A stretch of 64,000 nucleotides of DNA from Chromobotia macracanthus. Taxonomy: Eukaryota; Chordata; Actinopteri; Cypriniformes; Botiidae. The position numbers were made by a program, and so were the translations under genes. The notes below the pieces were generated by a model that worked only from the letters and a program-made list of their open reading frames with translations, was not told the origin of the DNA and did no database searches. The DNA lies in contig JAZGTH010000159.1 of the NCBI GenBank assembly GCA_036877525.1, forward strand, positions 72,501 through 136,500, read 5' to 3'. Shown here piece by piece: positions 25,801 to 37,478 of the stretch (positions within the stretch are counted from its first letter, which is position 1; the number at the start of each line of letters is the position of its first letter).

Positions 25801-25903
25801 TGAATGATCCGGACTGGCCTTTCAGTGCTGCCCGTGTTTGGACTCGCGTTAATTCAAAAATACAGACGGACATACCTCCGACCCGGTACATGTTGGCCGC
25901 CAT
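7899..25903 (-). CDS. mta3: Metastasis-associated protein 3, NuRD subunit
   Basis: Corepressor subunit that scaffolds HDAC1/2 and RBBP4/7 in the nuclear NuRD complex. Eighteen coding exons assemble in phase: 25903-25876, 24592-24525, 23916-23823, 22988-22862, 22233-22170, 22094-21977, 21480-21378, 21124-21025, 20938-20750, 18547-18473, 18384-18326, 18239-18118, 17406-17249, 16808-16586, 12974-12894, 12793-12611, 12199-12168, 11389-11265, then 8064-7899 with stop (the last makes nineteen pieces if 12974-12894 is right). The product is about 704 residues: BAH domain from MAANMYRVGD to about 165, ELM2 to about 265, SANT from EEWSASEAS (about 270-320), and a GATA-type finger CX2C-X17-CX2C with Cys 378, 381, 399 and 402. 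A KRR-NWIDAPDD motif precedes an end, PIVIHD, resembling the MTA terminal PIVIED. The least certain junction is 16586 to 12974. MTA3 rather than MTA1/2 is chosen because oxer1 adjoins it. Confidence 0.93.
9271..9558. mobile_element. Foldback MITE in mta3 last intron
   Basis: Two inverted arms, the left containing CCTCACCCTCATGTCTTTCC (about 9319-9338) and the right its near complement with GACATGAGGGTGAGTGAATG (about 9517-9536). The same palindromic motif is very frequent in cypriniform and related fish genomes as a non-autonomous DNA transposon. There is no coding capacity. Confidence 0.75.
12168..12199 (-). other. mta3: 32-nt microexon of mta3
   Basis: A minus-strand acceptor (TTCTGTTATAG) and donor (CTG|GTAAGT) enclose 32 nt encoding ENSGHIVGPIL in the phase required by the neighbouring exons, restoring phase 0 for the next exon. 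The peptide resembles the MTA1 segment around NHGQARHMGP, which supports it. It is too short for simple ORF finding. Confidence 0.7.
12975..16362. other. Large mta3 intron or long 3' extension
   Basis: No further coding exon could be supported here. A simple AT repeat lies at about 16390-16440 within the short-isoform 3' region. Another minus-strand AATAAA occurs at about 14093-14098. A missing exon of the variable MTA C-terminal half could still lie in this interval. Confidence 0.4.
16363..16368 (-). terminator. mta3: Intronic poly(A) signal, short mta3 isoform
   Basis: AATAAA on the minus strand about 200 bases after a stop codon at 16563 that would be used if the exon 16808-16586 reads through its donor. 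It would end a transcript encoding about 516 residues finishing KAECKSSLNS. Human MTA3 also has a short isoform of about this size, as I remember it. Confidence 0.5.
24735..25050 (+). mobile_element. L2-clade LINE 3' remnant
   Basis: The text from about 24780 reads as the degraded end of an L2-type reverse transcriptase ORF (SLWNNLP-like, then TFKSLLK-like) with 'TCTCTGGAATAACCTTCC' as the clearest match. A 3' tail ends in 'TATTTATATAGTGCCATGTA'. Stops and shifts are present. It sits in mta3 intron 1. Confidence 0.6.
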
Positions 25904-26130
25904 TTCTGCCCTCCCGGAGTGTTAAAACCCAAACCATAAACTAAATAAAATAAATACGTGGATCAAAAGAGCATCTACGTCCCGTGACAGGTTAAATGGC
26001 GATCGGAAGTGAGATGTTGTAAGTACGGGTCCGAATCTCTGAAAGAACCGGAGATTTTTGCAGCCCCCCTCCCGAGATTCCCAGTACAACACAGTAAGTC
26101 ACTCACTCCAGCTTCCTGATGAGAGGAAGA
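25904..26130 (-). promoter_or_regulatory. mta3: mta3 5' UTR and promoter region
   Basis: The start codon at 25903-25901 sits in a good context (GGCAGAAATGGCGG on the minus strand). CpGs are frequent from about 25100 to 26100, extending into intron 1, as expected for a broadly expressed promoter. No TATA box was seen. Confidence 0.5.
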
Positions 26131-27480
26131 GGAGGAGAGCCTTATGATGACTGCTCCACACGCGCAAACTGAATACATATTACAATTGAATAAAAATGTG
26201 TTACAATGCAAATTAATGTCATTTGTTATTTCCTTCAGAAATCGCACCTGCTTGTTTTTGTCAACACTGTTGCAGGTGAATGTTAGTTTTGCTGTTGAAC
26301 TGACAGTGTCGACCAGACGTCTTAGATGATCCTGAGCCCTCATACATGATAATATCTGCGGACAGTTACTCCTGTGGATGCTCTTACACTGTTTCCATAG
26401 TTTCATATTTTAAGTGCAGCATAGCAATACTTAGACACTGTTAAGTTAATAAAATCCCTTAATATCTATTAAACTTGTCAGGGACAGTTTTTTATGTCTG
26501 TTGTTTTTTATGCAAAATAAAATTGTGACATCTTATGGAACTTTGTGTCTTATGTGGCAGGACATATTTATAACAACACTTTATTGTTTGCTTTTTATAC
26601 AGTTTATACCAGTATATTTCAGTATTTCAAATATTTCAATATTTCAGTGGCAATGCTTGTAACTTTTAACTACATACAAATGCTTATAACACAAAACAAA
26701 ATAACAGGAATAACTGTTAACAAGCATAATAATGAGAAGGTCAGTTTTAAGGCAGCTGTGGTTTCATTTTTGTTTAAGCTCTGAAGGTCTGTTACAATAT
26801 TTCAAGACTTTTCTCCAAAGGAAACAAGTGTAGTAATTCTTTAGGATTCACATTTCAGATATTAGATTTTCAATATATGCAAACAGTGAGGAGGCCTGAG
26901 TTTCAGCCGTAGAGAATGTGTCAGCAGCTGCTGGAAAGATCCACAGATCCACACTACAGTTTTCTAAGTGAGGTGCTCTTAGCAGCAGAATAATCTCTGA
27001 GCTGTTTGCCTGATGAAACTGGGAAGTGTGAAGTGTGGGTTATTATGCACTTTTGGTCAGGGTGAGGAACTCCTCTTGAGCCTTTCGGATCCTCTCTGAA
27101 CACACCCAGCATGGCACTGGTCACAGTATGACTGCTCATCATTTAACTGCGCTGTATTAGATTTCAAATGCCTCAATGACAACAGCCACACCTGCCGGCT
27201 GCAACGCTTCAGAGATCGCTGTGGCTATTTGCTTCATTAGGCACTCTTGTACTGCAAAGGGCAAAATCAAGAAAACACTGAGGAAGCAACAAGAGTGGCC
27301 TGCAATTAACTGTACATGTTAATGTATCATTTAGTCATTGTACAACAAAAATAAAATACTAATAAATAATACAATATATGCAGTATTTTGTAAGTTATGT
27401 AATGTTAGTGCCAGTTCCACTCTTGTCTACACCTACAGTAGATCACCAGACAGCCCGTTATATATAACTATAGAATATAA
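26131..27480. other. Intergenic, nothing supported
   Basis: AT-rich sequence between the mta3 promoter and the 61-bp minisatellite. Small open frames show no domain or splice support. Confidence 0.5.
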
Positions 27481-27487
27481 TAGTTCT

Positions 27488-29965
27488 ATAGTTCTGCTCT
27501 CGCATGGGTCTGCAGCGTCTGGTCATTTATATTCCTCTTGTACTTATTGTAGTTCTGCTCTTGCATGGGTCTGCAGCGTCTGGTCATTTATATTCCTCTT
27601 GTACTTATTGTAGTTCTGCTCTCGCATGGGTCTGCAGCGTCTGGTCATTTATATTCCTCTTGTACTTATTGTAGTTCTGCTCTCGCATGGGTCTGAGGTT
27701 GGTCATTTATATCCTCTTGTACTTATTGTAGTTCTGCTGCTGCGCGTCTGGTCATTTATATTCCTCTTGTACTTATTGTAGTTCTGCTCTCGCATGGGTC
27801 TGCAGCGTCTGGTCATTTATATTCCTCTTGTACTTATTGTAGTTCTGCTCGCATGGGTCTGCAGCGTCTGGTCATTTATATTCCTCTTGTACTTATTGTA
27901 GTTCTGCTCTCGCATGGGTCTGCAGCGTCTGGTCATTTATATTCCTCTTGTACTTATTGTAGTTTGGTCATTTTAAATGGTCTGCAGCGTCTGGTCATTT
28001 ATATTCCTCTTGTACTTATGTAGTTCTGCTCTCGCATGGGTCTGCAGCTGGTCATTTATATTCCTCTTGTACTTTTGTAGTTCTGCTCTCGCATGGGTCT
28101 GCAGCGTCTGGTCATTTATATTCCTCTTGTACTTATTGTAGTTCTGCTCTCGCATGGGTCTGCAGCGTCTGGTCATTTATATTCCTCTTGTACTTATTGT
28201 AGTTTGGTCATTTTAAATGGTCTGCAGTGTCTGGTCATTTATATTCCTCTTGTACTTATTGTAGTTCTGCTCTCGCATGGGTCTGCAGCGTCTGGTCATT
28301 TATATTCCTCTTGTACTTATTGTAGTTCTGCTCTCGCATGGGTCTGCAGCGTCTGGTCATTTATATTCCTCTTGTACTTATTGTAGTTCTGCTCTCGCAT
28401 GGGTCTGCAGCGTCTGGTCATTTATATTCTTTTGTCATTTATATTCCTCTTGTACTTATTGTAGTTTCTCTTCAAATGGTCTTCATTTATATTCCTCTTG
28501 TACTTTTTAAATGGGTCTGCAGCGTCTGGTCATTTATATTCCTCTTGTACTTATTGTAGTTCTGCTCTCGCATGGGTCTGCAGCGTCTGGTCATTTATAT
28601 TCCTCTTGTACTTATTGTAGTTCTGCTCTCGCAGGGGTTTGGAGGGTTTTGTTTTTTTTTTTTTTTTTTTTCTTTGTACTTATTGTAGTTCTGCTCTCGC
28701 ATGGGTCTGCAGCTCTGGTCTTATATTCCTCTGTAGTCATTTATATTCCTCTTGTACTTATTGTAGTTCTGCTCTCGCATGGGTCTGCAGCGTCTGGTCA
28801 TTTATATTCCTCTTGTACTTATTGTAGTTCTGCTCTCGCATGGGTCTGCAGCGTCTGGTCATTTATATTCCTCTTGTACTTATTGTAGTTTGGTCATTTT
28901 AAATGGTCTGCAGCGTCTGGTCATTTATATTCCTCTTGTACTTATTGTAGTTCTGCTCTCGCATGGGTCTGCAGCGTCTGGTCATTTATATTCCTCTTGT
29001 ACTTATTGTAGTTCTGCTCTCGCATGGGTCTGCAGCGTCTGGTCATTTATATTCCTCTTGTGCTTATTGTAGTTCTGCTCTCGCATGGGTCTGCAGCGTC
29101 TGGTCATTTATATTCCTCTTGTACTTATTGTAGTTGTCTTATGTCTGCGGCGTCTGGTCATTTTTTTTTCTTTTTTTTTTTTTTTCTGCTCTCGCATGGG
29201 TCTGCAGCGTCTGGTCATTTATATTCCTCTTGTACTTATTGTAGTTTGGTCATTTTAAATGGTCTGCAGTGTCTGGTCATTTATATTCTTGTATTTTTTC
29301 TGCAGCGCTGGTCATTTATATTCCTCTTGTACTTATTGTAGTTCTGCTCTCGCATGGGTCTGCAGCGTCTGGTCATTTATATTCCTCTTGTGTCGGGGGG
29401 GGGACTTATATTCTGCTCTTTATTGTAGTGGTGTGTCTGCAATATTCCTCTCGCATGGGTCTGCAGCGTCTGGTCATTTATATTCCTCTTGTACTTATTG
29501 TAGTTCTGCTCTCGCATGGGTCTGCAGCGTCTGGTCATTTATATTCCTCTTGTACTTATTGTAGTTTGGTCATTTTAAATGGCCTGCAGCGTCTGGTCAT
29601 TTATATTCCTCTTGTACTTATTGTAGTTCTGCTCTCGCATGGGTCTGCAGCGTCTGGTCATTTATATTCCTCTTGTACTTATTGTAGTTCTGCTCTCGCA
29701 TGGGTCTGCAGCGTCTGGTCATTTATATTCCTCTTGTACTTATTGTAGTTTGGTCATTTTAAATGGTCTGCAGTGTCTGGTCATTTATATTCCTCTTGTA
29801 CTTATTGTAGTTCTGCTCTCGCATGGGTCTGCAGTGTCTGGTCATTTATATTCCTCTTGTACTTATTGTAGTTCTGCTCTCGCATGGGTCTGCAGTGTCT
29901 GGTCATTTATATTCCTCTTGTACTTATTGTAGTTCTGCTCTCGCATGGGTCTGCAGCGTGTGGTA
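27488..29965. repeat. 61-bp minisatellite array, about 40 copies
   Basis: Head-to-tail copies of a 61-bp unit containing CTCGCATGGGTCTGCAGCGT and TTTATATTCCTCTTGTACTT. A variant unit replaces the CTGCTCTCGCATGGG part with TTTGGTCATTTTAAATGG (about 27963, 28203, 28889, 29247, 29564 and 29749). Most copies are nearly identical, but several are shortened, and three are broken by runs of T (about 28650, 29160) or G (about 29394). Since 61 is not a multiple of three, each frame cycles every 183 bp, which creates long repetitive open frames that are not genes. Confidence 0.97.
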
Positions 29966-32190
29966 ATTTATATGTGCTCTATTATTGCATCCATTTTGAG
30001 CATGTCGTAACATTTCGTGACCATGCCCGCTGCTGTCTTCTACGTCTAACTGAATAATGCTTAAATGTCATGCAAACCGATTCGTAAAAAACACAGCAGC
30101 CAGTGTCACACTACTGAGTGCTCATACATAAGCTAGAGCCCCATGAACTGCATAAGAAATGTCAGATCCTTTTAAAGTGTAAAACTTGTATGTTTGTGTA
30201 TTTTTACTGATGACACACAAACAAATGACTTTTTTTTCGGAGTGATATGACTGAAAATATTAAAATTAGCGTAATTTATTACAATAGCATATCAAAGACT
30301 TATGATAGATCTGTGACAAAGGCTTTTTCCCGCTCAGCTGTCTTCTATGGTTGGGAATTTTTAAGAAATTTCAATCATTTGAATGTCAAACATTGACTAA
30401 TAAAGTGCCATTTTATTTATTTACATACAGCTGTAAAATTCATCATAGAAAATTGATATGCTTTGTTTTATATACAATTACTGAATAAATGAATAGCAAC
30501 TTGTGAGTAATATGTGTGATATTAAACGTATACACAAGTTAATTACACAATTTTTTGTTCTGGTACATTAGTTTACATCAATGTCTATGCTCAGAAAATA
30601 AAAGAACACATAATCCTAGATCATAAGCATTTATGCGTTCTGGCAGAAACACCCCAGTATGGCAGCTCCGATCCATTGGCAGATTGCCTCATTTTACTCT
30701 TTCTGTGTATCAAGTGTTCTGACGTGTCTGGCCTTTGAAAGGTGAAATGCAGAGAAGGATGTTATGAATAATTTGCACCTTGTAACTCTAGGCAAGAGTT
30801 CAACCAATTCAAATCTAACGTAATGGTGTTGTGGATGAAAAGGAAACTGTGAGAAGCAGCACTCAGAGTGTGTCATAAGGCTGTGGTGAGGTCTGCTGAG
30901 TGCTGTTTCATTGCAGGTCTGGTCTGACGCTGCATGAGGGTTAACTGGCTCAGCAGCATCTGTGGATGACAGGATCAGAATATTACAGCATGACATATTA
31001 GATAGAATATAGGATATAGAATACAGGAATTTCTTCTTTAGGCATCTTACAAAATAGAAATCTCCACCACACCCTTGTTATTATCATAAGACTGTGATGG
31101 AAAAACAGTGGACCATTGTTCCATATATAATCCTTTATCAGGGTTAAATCAAAAGAAAGGTTTGTGTAGACAGTGGAAATTTCCATACAGAACCTTTTAG
31201 TGTTCCATAGGGATCATCTTTCATTTATACAATATACATTTAATAAAATGTATTATTAACTAAACAGAATTTTTAATTTATAAATTAACAAATAATATTC
31301 TATAGAGCACCATGAATAAAAACAGCTGAATAAGTAGTGCATAGTGTAAGATTATAGGAAATGTTAACTGTTTAGTGTTAGAGTATTCAAAACTAACATT
31401 AAGTCCTTAAATGTACAAACTGGCATTTAAACATTAACCACAAATTCACATCAGCAACAAAAGATTGTTACGTTCTTTGATTTACAAATCGAGGTTTACA
31501 AATATTCTAGAAACAGAATATTCAGTACAGAATATACAATCTAGAATCTACAAATACTGAAATCTCTTCTTTAAGCATGTAAGAGAAAAGAAATTTGAGC
31601 ACACTCTTTTTATTGTTCAGACTGTCAGGAAAACTACATAAACTCACAAGGAATATATATATCTGTGCAAATCAATGTGAATTCATGCTGCAAAATTCAT
31701 TCAATGTTGACACTGTATTCTGCATCTCCATTCCAGTACCCCCCACCCTGAAAAAGGTATTTCAGCCACAAATCTTGTGATTTCTCAAAGTTCCTTTCAA
31801 AGCATATCAAATCATGACTGTGTAGCAATATTGATCTAAACACCCTTAGAAAATCCTATTACAATAAACCTTGCTTAGACCATACCATTAAAACAGATAA
31901 AGATATGTTTATGTTTTAATCATTTAAATTAGTGGAGGACAGCATATTACTTTAAATTAGCTCAAAAATAATCATTTAAACTATCTGAAGTCAGCATGAC
32001 ATGCAAGCTGGAGGGAGATCATGTCTATGCTTGTCATAATACACGAAACCTTTTTTATACATCCATTTATTATGTTGAGTATTAACATACAAACTATTCA
32101 GAAATATGTAACGAAGAAGTAATGTTAGTCTTTTTATCAGCAGACAATCCCAATACAGCAACATTGCTGTGGTTCGCCCTGTGACTGCGC
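29966..32190. other. Intergenic, nothing supported
   Basis: AT-rich sequence between the minisatellite and the socs5 promoter. No coding exon, RNA gene or clear repeat was recognised. Confidence 0.5.
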
Positions 32191-32770
32191 ATGTCTCTTA
32201 ACAGTGACACAACGCGTTAAGAAAGTTACTTCCATAAAGGCACGTTTGCTTTCATGTTGTCAGTTGACGCCATTAATTGTCTTCATGTGTTTTGCGCGAC
32301 TTCAGGCTTTCAGCTGCTTCCTGAAACAACCCCGCAATTCATCGCTATTCCCGAATCGAGGGGAAATGACGCGTCCCCTCAAGTCTCTCCCCATCCGCAT
32401 CCGGCGCACCGCGGAGCTCCGCGTTACTGGAGTCCCCGGGTGTCAGTCAGGAGGAGCTGCGCCACCACCTCTCCCGATCCTCTTCCCTGCTGCACTTGGC
32501 GACCATATCGGTCGCCAGGAAAGAAAATGCCAAAGGGATGATGGGATCACAGGCCTTGTATATACAAAATGTTAAATGGCTAATATTTAATCGACGCATT
32601 GAAATGCGTCTCGATTACTGCGAGTTATGATCGCGATTGACCGTCCGTGTGTTTTATCCGTCGCTGTCTCCAGGCTCGGAGAAACGTACCCGACTATTCT
32701 TGAGCTCATGTTTTGCGCAAACAAAGGAAGACACCCGAAAAAACCATAAAAGAGCGCAACAGAAAGATCG
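32191..32770 (+). promoter_or_regulatory. socs5: socs5 promoter and non-coding first exon
   Basis: A CpG-rich block with GC boxes around 32370-32470 ends in a strong donor (ATCG|GTGAGT) at 32770/32771. It pairs naturally with the acceptor just before the socs5 ORF at 37459. Transcription start is not defined. Open frames in this block are most likely untranslated. Confidence 0.6.
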
Positions 32771-35700
32771 GTGAGTCCATCTCTCCGTGTGTTGTCATTA
32801 CGAATCGGCTATTTCATGCTTTTGCTCACGTTTCAAAGGCTTTTTGGACAGTTTCCATTCGGCCCCCCTCTTATGTTCGAGCCGGTTTAACTAATAAACC
32901 AGGAGAAATGCGTGGTGGTACGTGTATTAGTTGTTTAGCTCAGATAATAACGTAATGTAGCACATATAATTGATGCGATATAAACATTTTTTAAAAGTAG
33001 GTAAAGTGTTGAGAGGTTTTCATCGGCGCTATTTATAATGAAGGTATCCAGAGAAATAGCGCTGAACTTATAACATGTAACCGCAAATGCGTAGAGTAGC
33101 AATCACGCAGGTTTAATGAATGTAGCTAAATACATCCTTGTCATTTATCATGGGCCCATTTAAAAGGAATATGTTGTTCATTTGAGGTCCAGATTTATTA
33201 GCAGTATGACCATGACACTCAAAAGACAGCACCTAAAATTACCACTCAGACAGTGAAGATACCTTGTAAGAGTGCGACACAAATCGCTTCTTTAAATTCA
33301 GTTGTTTGGTATAGATTACTGTAAGAAGAGGCGTCTTAAAACACATCTTACATACTAACAAATGTCAAATGACTGATTGACTGAATGTTAAATGACTGAA
33401 TGGATATCAATGGACTAGATATTGTTTGCAAACTATGAATTTTGATTGGAAAAAACATTTAGAATAATGGTCATTCCGAAAACTGGAAAATTAGCTTTTG
33501 AAATATTATCTCTTTGTTGAAGGTATCACTGATTTACTCGTCTGGCATGCACCACAGTTAGAAGAGAGTGAGCAGCTCCTGCTGCATATTTCCCTGTGTG
33601 GAGATTAAGGCCTGCCCAGATGTTTTGCTTGTCCTGAGCCTAGAGAGCTGCTTCACTGCACTAAATAGTGATCTGACGTGTCAGTTAACCAGGTATAACC
33701 TCTGTTTGACTAGGTTATACATTTCAGATGAATTGGTGTAGACTTTACCAAAATGTCAGAGTGCTTAAAGAGGTGATGCATGAAGATTAGTTTTTGTCCA
33801 AGTGATGAGACTTTCTTAAAAGCTTGTGTAGTGCTACATTAAGTGAAAATGACCAAAGCAGGCCTGTGTCATCTCCTAATGTCTGTCTGTTGTGCATGGG
33901 TGTCATTAACTTTTGAGGTACAATGTGTATTGTATTTGCTTATGTTAGCAACTCTATTAATGTTGTATAAGGCTGTTTCTGACATTAGCATGTGTGATAT
34001 GATCTTATTTACATTTGATTGCAGTTTGCTTCATTGTAAATCTCATCAGGTGTGCAGACAGTAAAAGAAAACTGAGAACAAATCCGACTGTGCTGGACTG
34101 TTTCCTCTGCTGGTGGTTGGGTGCTAGAGATGTCTGCTCTAGAATTTGGCTGCAGTATCAGGTGAAGGGGTGGTGAGACCTGGGGGTGGGGGGGGATCTG
34201 CAGGGAGGCTGGGCTTACCCTGCCAGGAAGCAGAAGCACTGGGCAAGGCTTGTTGGTGTTCTTGGTAGCAGAAACCCAAGCTGAGCACAGTATTTAACAG
34301 GCCAGTGTTCAGCGCTCGGGTGCCAGGACAGATCTGCAGAGCAGGGGAACAGACGGTTAGTTGTTAACAACCATCAGGATCCACTAATGTGCTGTAATCG
34401 TTTGAAGATCATGCTTGAGGTGTGTGGTGCTTAGTTAGGAAAAGTGAACTTACTTAAAGAGTAAACATTTCAACTGAACTTATACATTTCATGTAGAAAA
34501 GTCCAGTCCAGAATGTAGTCATTTCATTTTAAAAGCAATGTACATCTCCAGGTGCTTCATTAGATTTTTATTAGCTTCATTTAGTTTTAATTAAAAATCA
34601 TTTGTTAACTTTTTGACTGAATGTGATAAACATTTAATGTCTCATATTGTTGCTGTCAGAATATCTAGGTTAAAAAAGTGAAAGAACCCAGAACCCTCTA
34701 TCCTTTATTTTTAAAAACTGTAAAAGAGTTAAAAAAGCTTTTAGCAATTATAATTGTGAACCCAGTCAAGTTAAATATAGCAATTACTATTTCTAATTCT
34801 AATGATAATTAGATGATTAGAAGAGAACCTTTTTATATTTCTCTCATACATTCAATTCAGTTTTTGTCTGAAATGCATCAAGGTGATCTTGGGGGGTGCT
34901 GCTGTTGCAAACATGCTGTCTCAGCCTTTTTATGACCCAAACATTTTAAGATAGTTTTGTTTGTTTGCTTTTGGGGTGTGGTTCTGTCTCTCGCCACACA
35001 AGGGAGCTCTCAGTCAATCAGAAGCTTCCTCTGTGCCACATGTGAAATGAAAGAAAGCATAATGGATGAAAACACACACTTCTCATACTTTCACACGAAA
35101 CTCCTCAGGTTTGAGCATCACATTGTGATGTACTCTAGTTCTGGGAACTGCTTTTTTTCTGCATGGTATTCTGCATGCTGTAATGTCTTTTAAAGTAGTG
35201 CCTTTCAAAGCACTGTTGGTGTGTTTTGGAAGGAGGTTGGTGTTAAGTGATAGACTGTAGTGTGCTATGAGGTTAATGTATATTCATTGCGGTGTGCCTC
35301 CCAACCGGGTCTGCCAAAGAAAGGTTATATGACGCTCAATGTCATTCCAGTGGTGCTAATGTTGATCACACATTTCAACTTAATAGATTGAGATTCAAGG
35401 CAAAACACAAGTGACCCTTGACTTCACATATTTAACACACAGAACACATCCTGATGAACTCAATGAACCCTTTTCATGTGCTCTTCTGACCACACTACAA
35501 CACATTTGACAAATGTTGTTCTGCTGTGCAGGTTTAGTTTGAAGTGGAGCTAGGTTTCAGAGTTTGGGGAGGTCAGGCTTGTTGGCTTCTACACACATTG
35601 TAGCCATAGCTGAACTGAAAGAACTGAGCTTTGATTTATGACCATCTTTATGTTCTCAGACTGGCTTTTAACAGGGGCAGAGTGGGAGAGAGGGACATGA

Positions 35701-37459
35701 GTGTGAACTGACCTTTGCTCTGTGTTACCACACTAGTGATGGGCCGGGAGTAAGAGGCGGTTCATGTAGCTTTTTTGTGTAAATGTGGTGTTAATCCTTT
35801 TGCTCCATTAGTTTTCTGTTTTGAAATTGTGCAGATTAGGATCTGATTTTCATCTACTTAGAAAATAAAACTCAAGGATATGATTCTAAATTATAAGTTG
35901 AGATCTGGTACTATTTGGGGTAACGCTTGTTATCTTTGGCGAACACACAGTTTTTGACTCCCCTGCTAGAAGCCAGCGAAGCTGGGCTAGCAATGGATAA
36001 AGCAACCAAGATATTAAGGCAACAGGGCCAAAACAACTTTTGTCTTTGTTCAATGTGTGTTTGGTTAACCCTAACCCTGACCAGTACAAAGTCAGTGATA
36101 GATCAGCCTCACATTGCTTTAATTGGTCCATCTAAAATGTGGAGGTAATTTACACAACACCCAGCAACCTCTACAAACACAACACTTCCTCTGTACTGTC
36201 AAACAGAAGGTGAATAATGCTCTACAGCTTGTTCCAGCACATGATCTACATTTTGTTGTTTGTTTTGTCAGGAGACTTGATGAACTGTTATGAAGTATTT
36301 ATGGCAAACTTCCTTTCTGTCAGGCCTCTGTTCTGACATTTCATTTTAAATAATTTAAAACCTTGGTTTTTGATTATATGCAAATTAGTGCAGTGACATA
36401 CTTCCCCCAAGTTTTTCAAATACAGGCTAACTAAACTCAATTAGCTTTTGTAATTGGAATCAATCAGCTTATTCTTTTTTGCTATTAGGCTGTTGTGGCC
36501 TAATGGTTAGAGAGTTGGACTTATAACTCAAAGGTTGCAGGTTTGATTCCCAGTGCTGGCAGGAAAGGCACATTTCCCCCAGATGCTCCCCAGGTGCTGC
36601 AGTGATAGCTGCTCACTGCTCTGGGTGTTTGTGTGTGTTCACTGTTCACTGGATGCAGAGATGCAGGAGTCACATTTCAAGTATGAGTTACCATACCTGA
36701 CAAATACATCACTTGCACTTCACTTGTTTTGAAGGTATTTTCTTTATTGTTTGCTTTACATGTTTTTTGATGGGAGGATCATCCTCTGTGAAAATGGTTT
36801 AGCCAGAGATTGTGCTCAACAACTAATCTAGTTTGTTTGAGCACAAGTAGTTCTTGAGCTCACAATTCACCTGATCACCCTATATTTTGCTGATTCACAT
36901 TTGGACTGTTCTGATATTTCACAAAGAAACCAAAGAAGCCAAAGAAACATGGAAATGTGTTCAAAGGGAAAATTAATATGACTGAATAGTGAATTAATTA
37001 TGCCGAACTCCCTGGAAAGATTTCATTTATTGAAGGATGTTCAGGTTAAAACCAAATCAAAAATAGTTTGATCGCTACACAAACTTTACTTTACAGAACT
37101 CATAGAAAATCTCTGTTCATTAGCTGCTTTGTGCTCCACTGTGGCTGTTTAGAAGAAGACAAGCCGGGTCTGGCCCTGTAACTCGGCCCACAGCAGCAGA
37201 GTGAGTGGGAGCAGTTCCATGTGTTCATTTTTAGCTCTGGCCTTGACTCTCAGAGTCTGCCTGGCAACAGTTTTAGGCCCTGTTTACAACTTGTATTAAA
37301 ATCTGTCTCATGTGATGTAATCACAAGGGGTCAGCATGTGAAATTTACATGCGGTATTATCAAGTACCTTTCTTAACTGAAATTTTATTGTGTGAGCTTC
37401 ACGTGATCTCAGTTAATAAGTGTTGATATCAGGCATACCAACGTTGTTTTGTTTTCCAG
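32771..37459 (+). other. socs5: socs5 5' UTR intron, 4.7 kb
   Basis: Bounded by GTGAGT at 32771 and a pyrimidine-rich acceptor GTTTTCCAG ending at 37459. It contains a tRNA-derived SINE (36489-36727) and no supported gene. Confidence 0.6.
36489..36727 (+). mobile_element. tRNA-derived SINE
   Basis: Begins with a tRNA-like head, GTGGCCTAATGGTTAGAGAG (A box) and GGTTGCAGGTTTGATTCCCA (B box), followed by the typical teleost body (CCCCAGGTGCTGCAG, then TCACTGCTCTGGGTGT). A second copy of the family is at 45636-45873. Confidence 0.85.
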
Positions 37460-37478
37460 GTCCAGGTACCCCCACCAC

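Noticed and set aside
27488..29965. CRISPR-like array of evenly spaced repeats
   Set aside because: The whole 61-bp unit is repeated, with no unique spacers, and the genome is a vertebrate's. It is a minisatellite.
32204..32575. 123-codon ORF in the socs5 first exon region
   Set aside because: It lies in a CpG-rich 5' UTR/promoter, where random open frames are common; no homology recognised.
37449..37478. Earlier in-frame ATG for socs5
   Set aside because: It lies in the intron, before the splice acceptor ending at 37459, and SOCS5 proteins start at the later Met.
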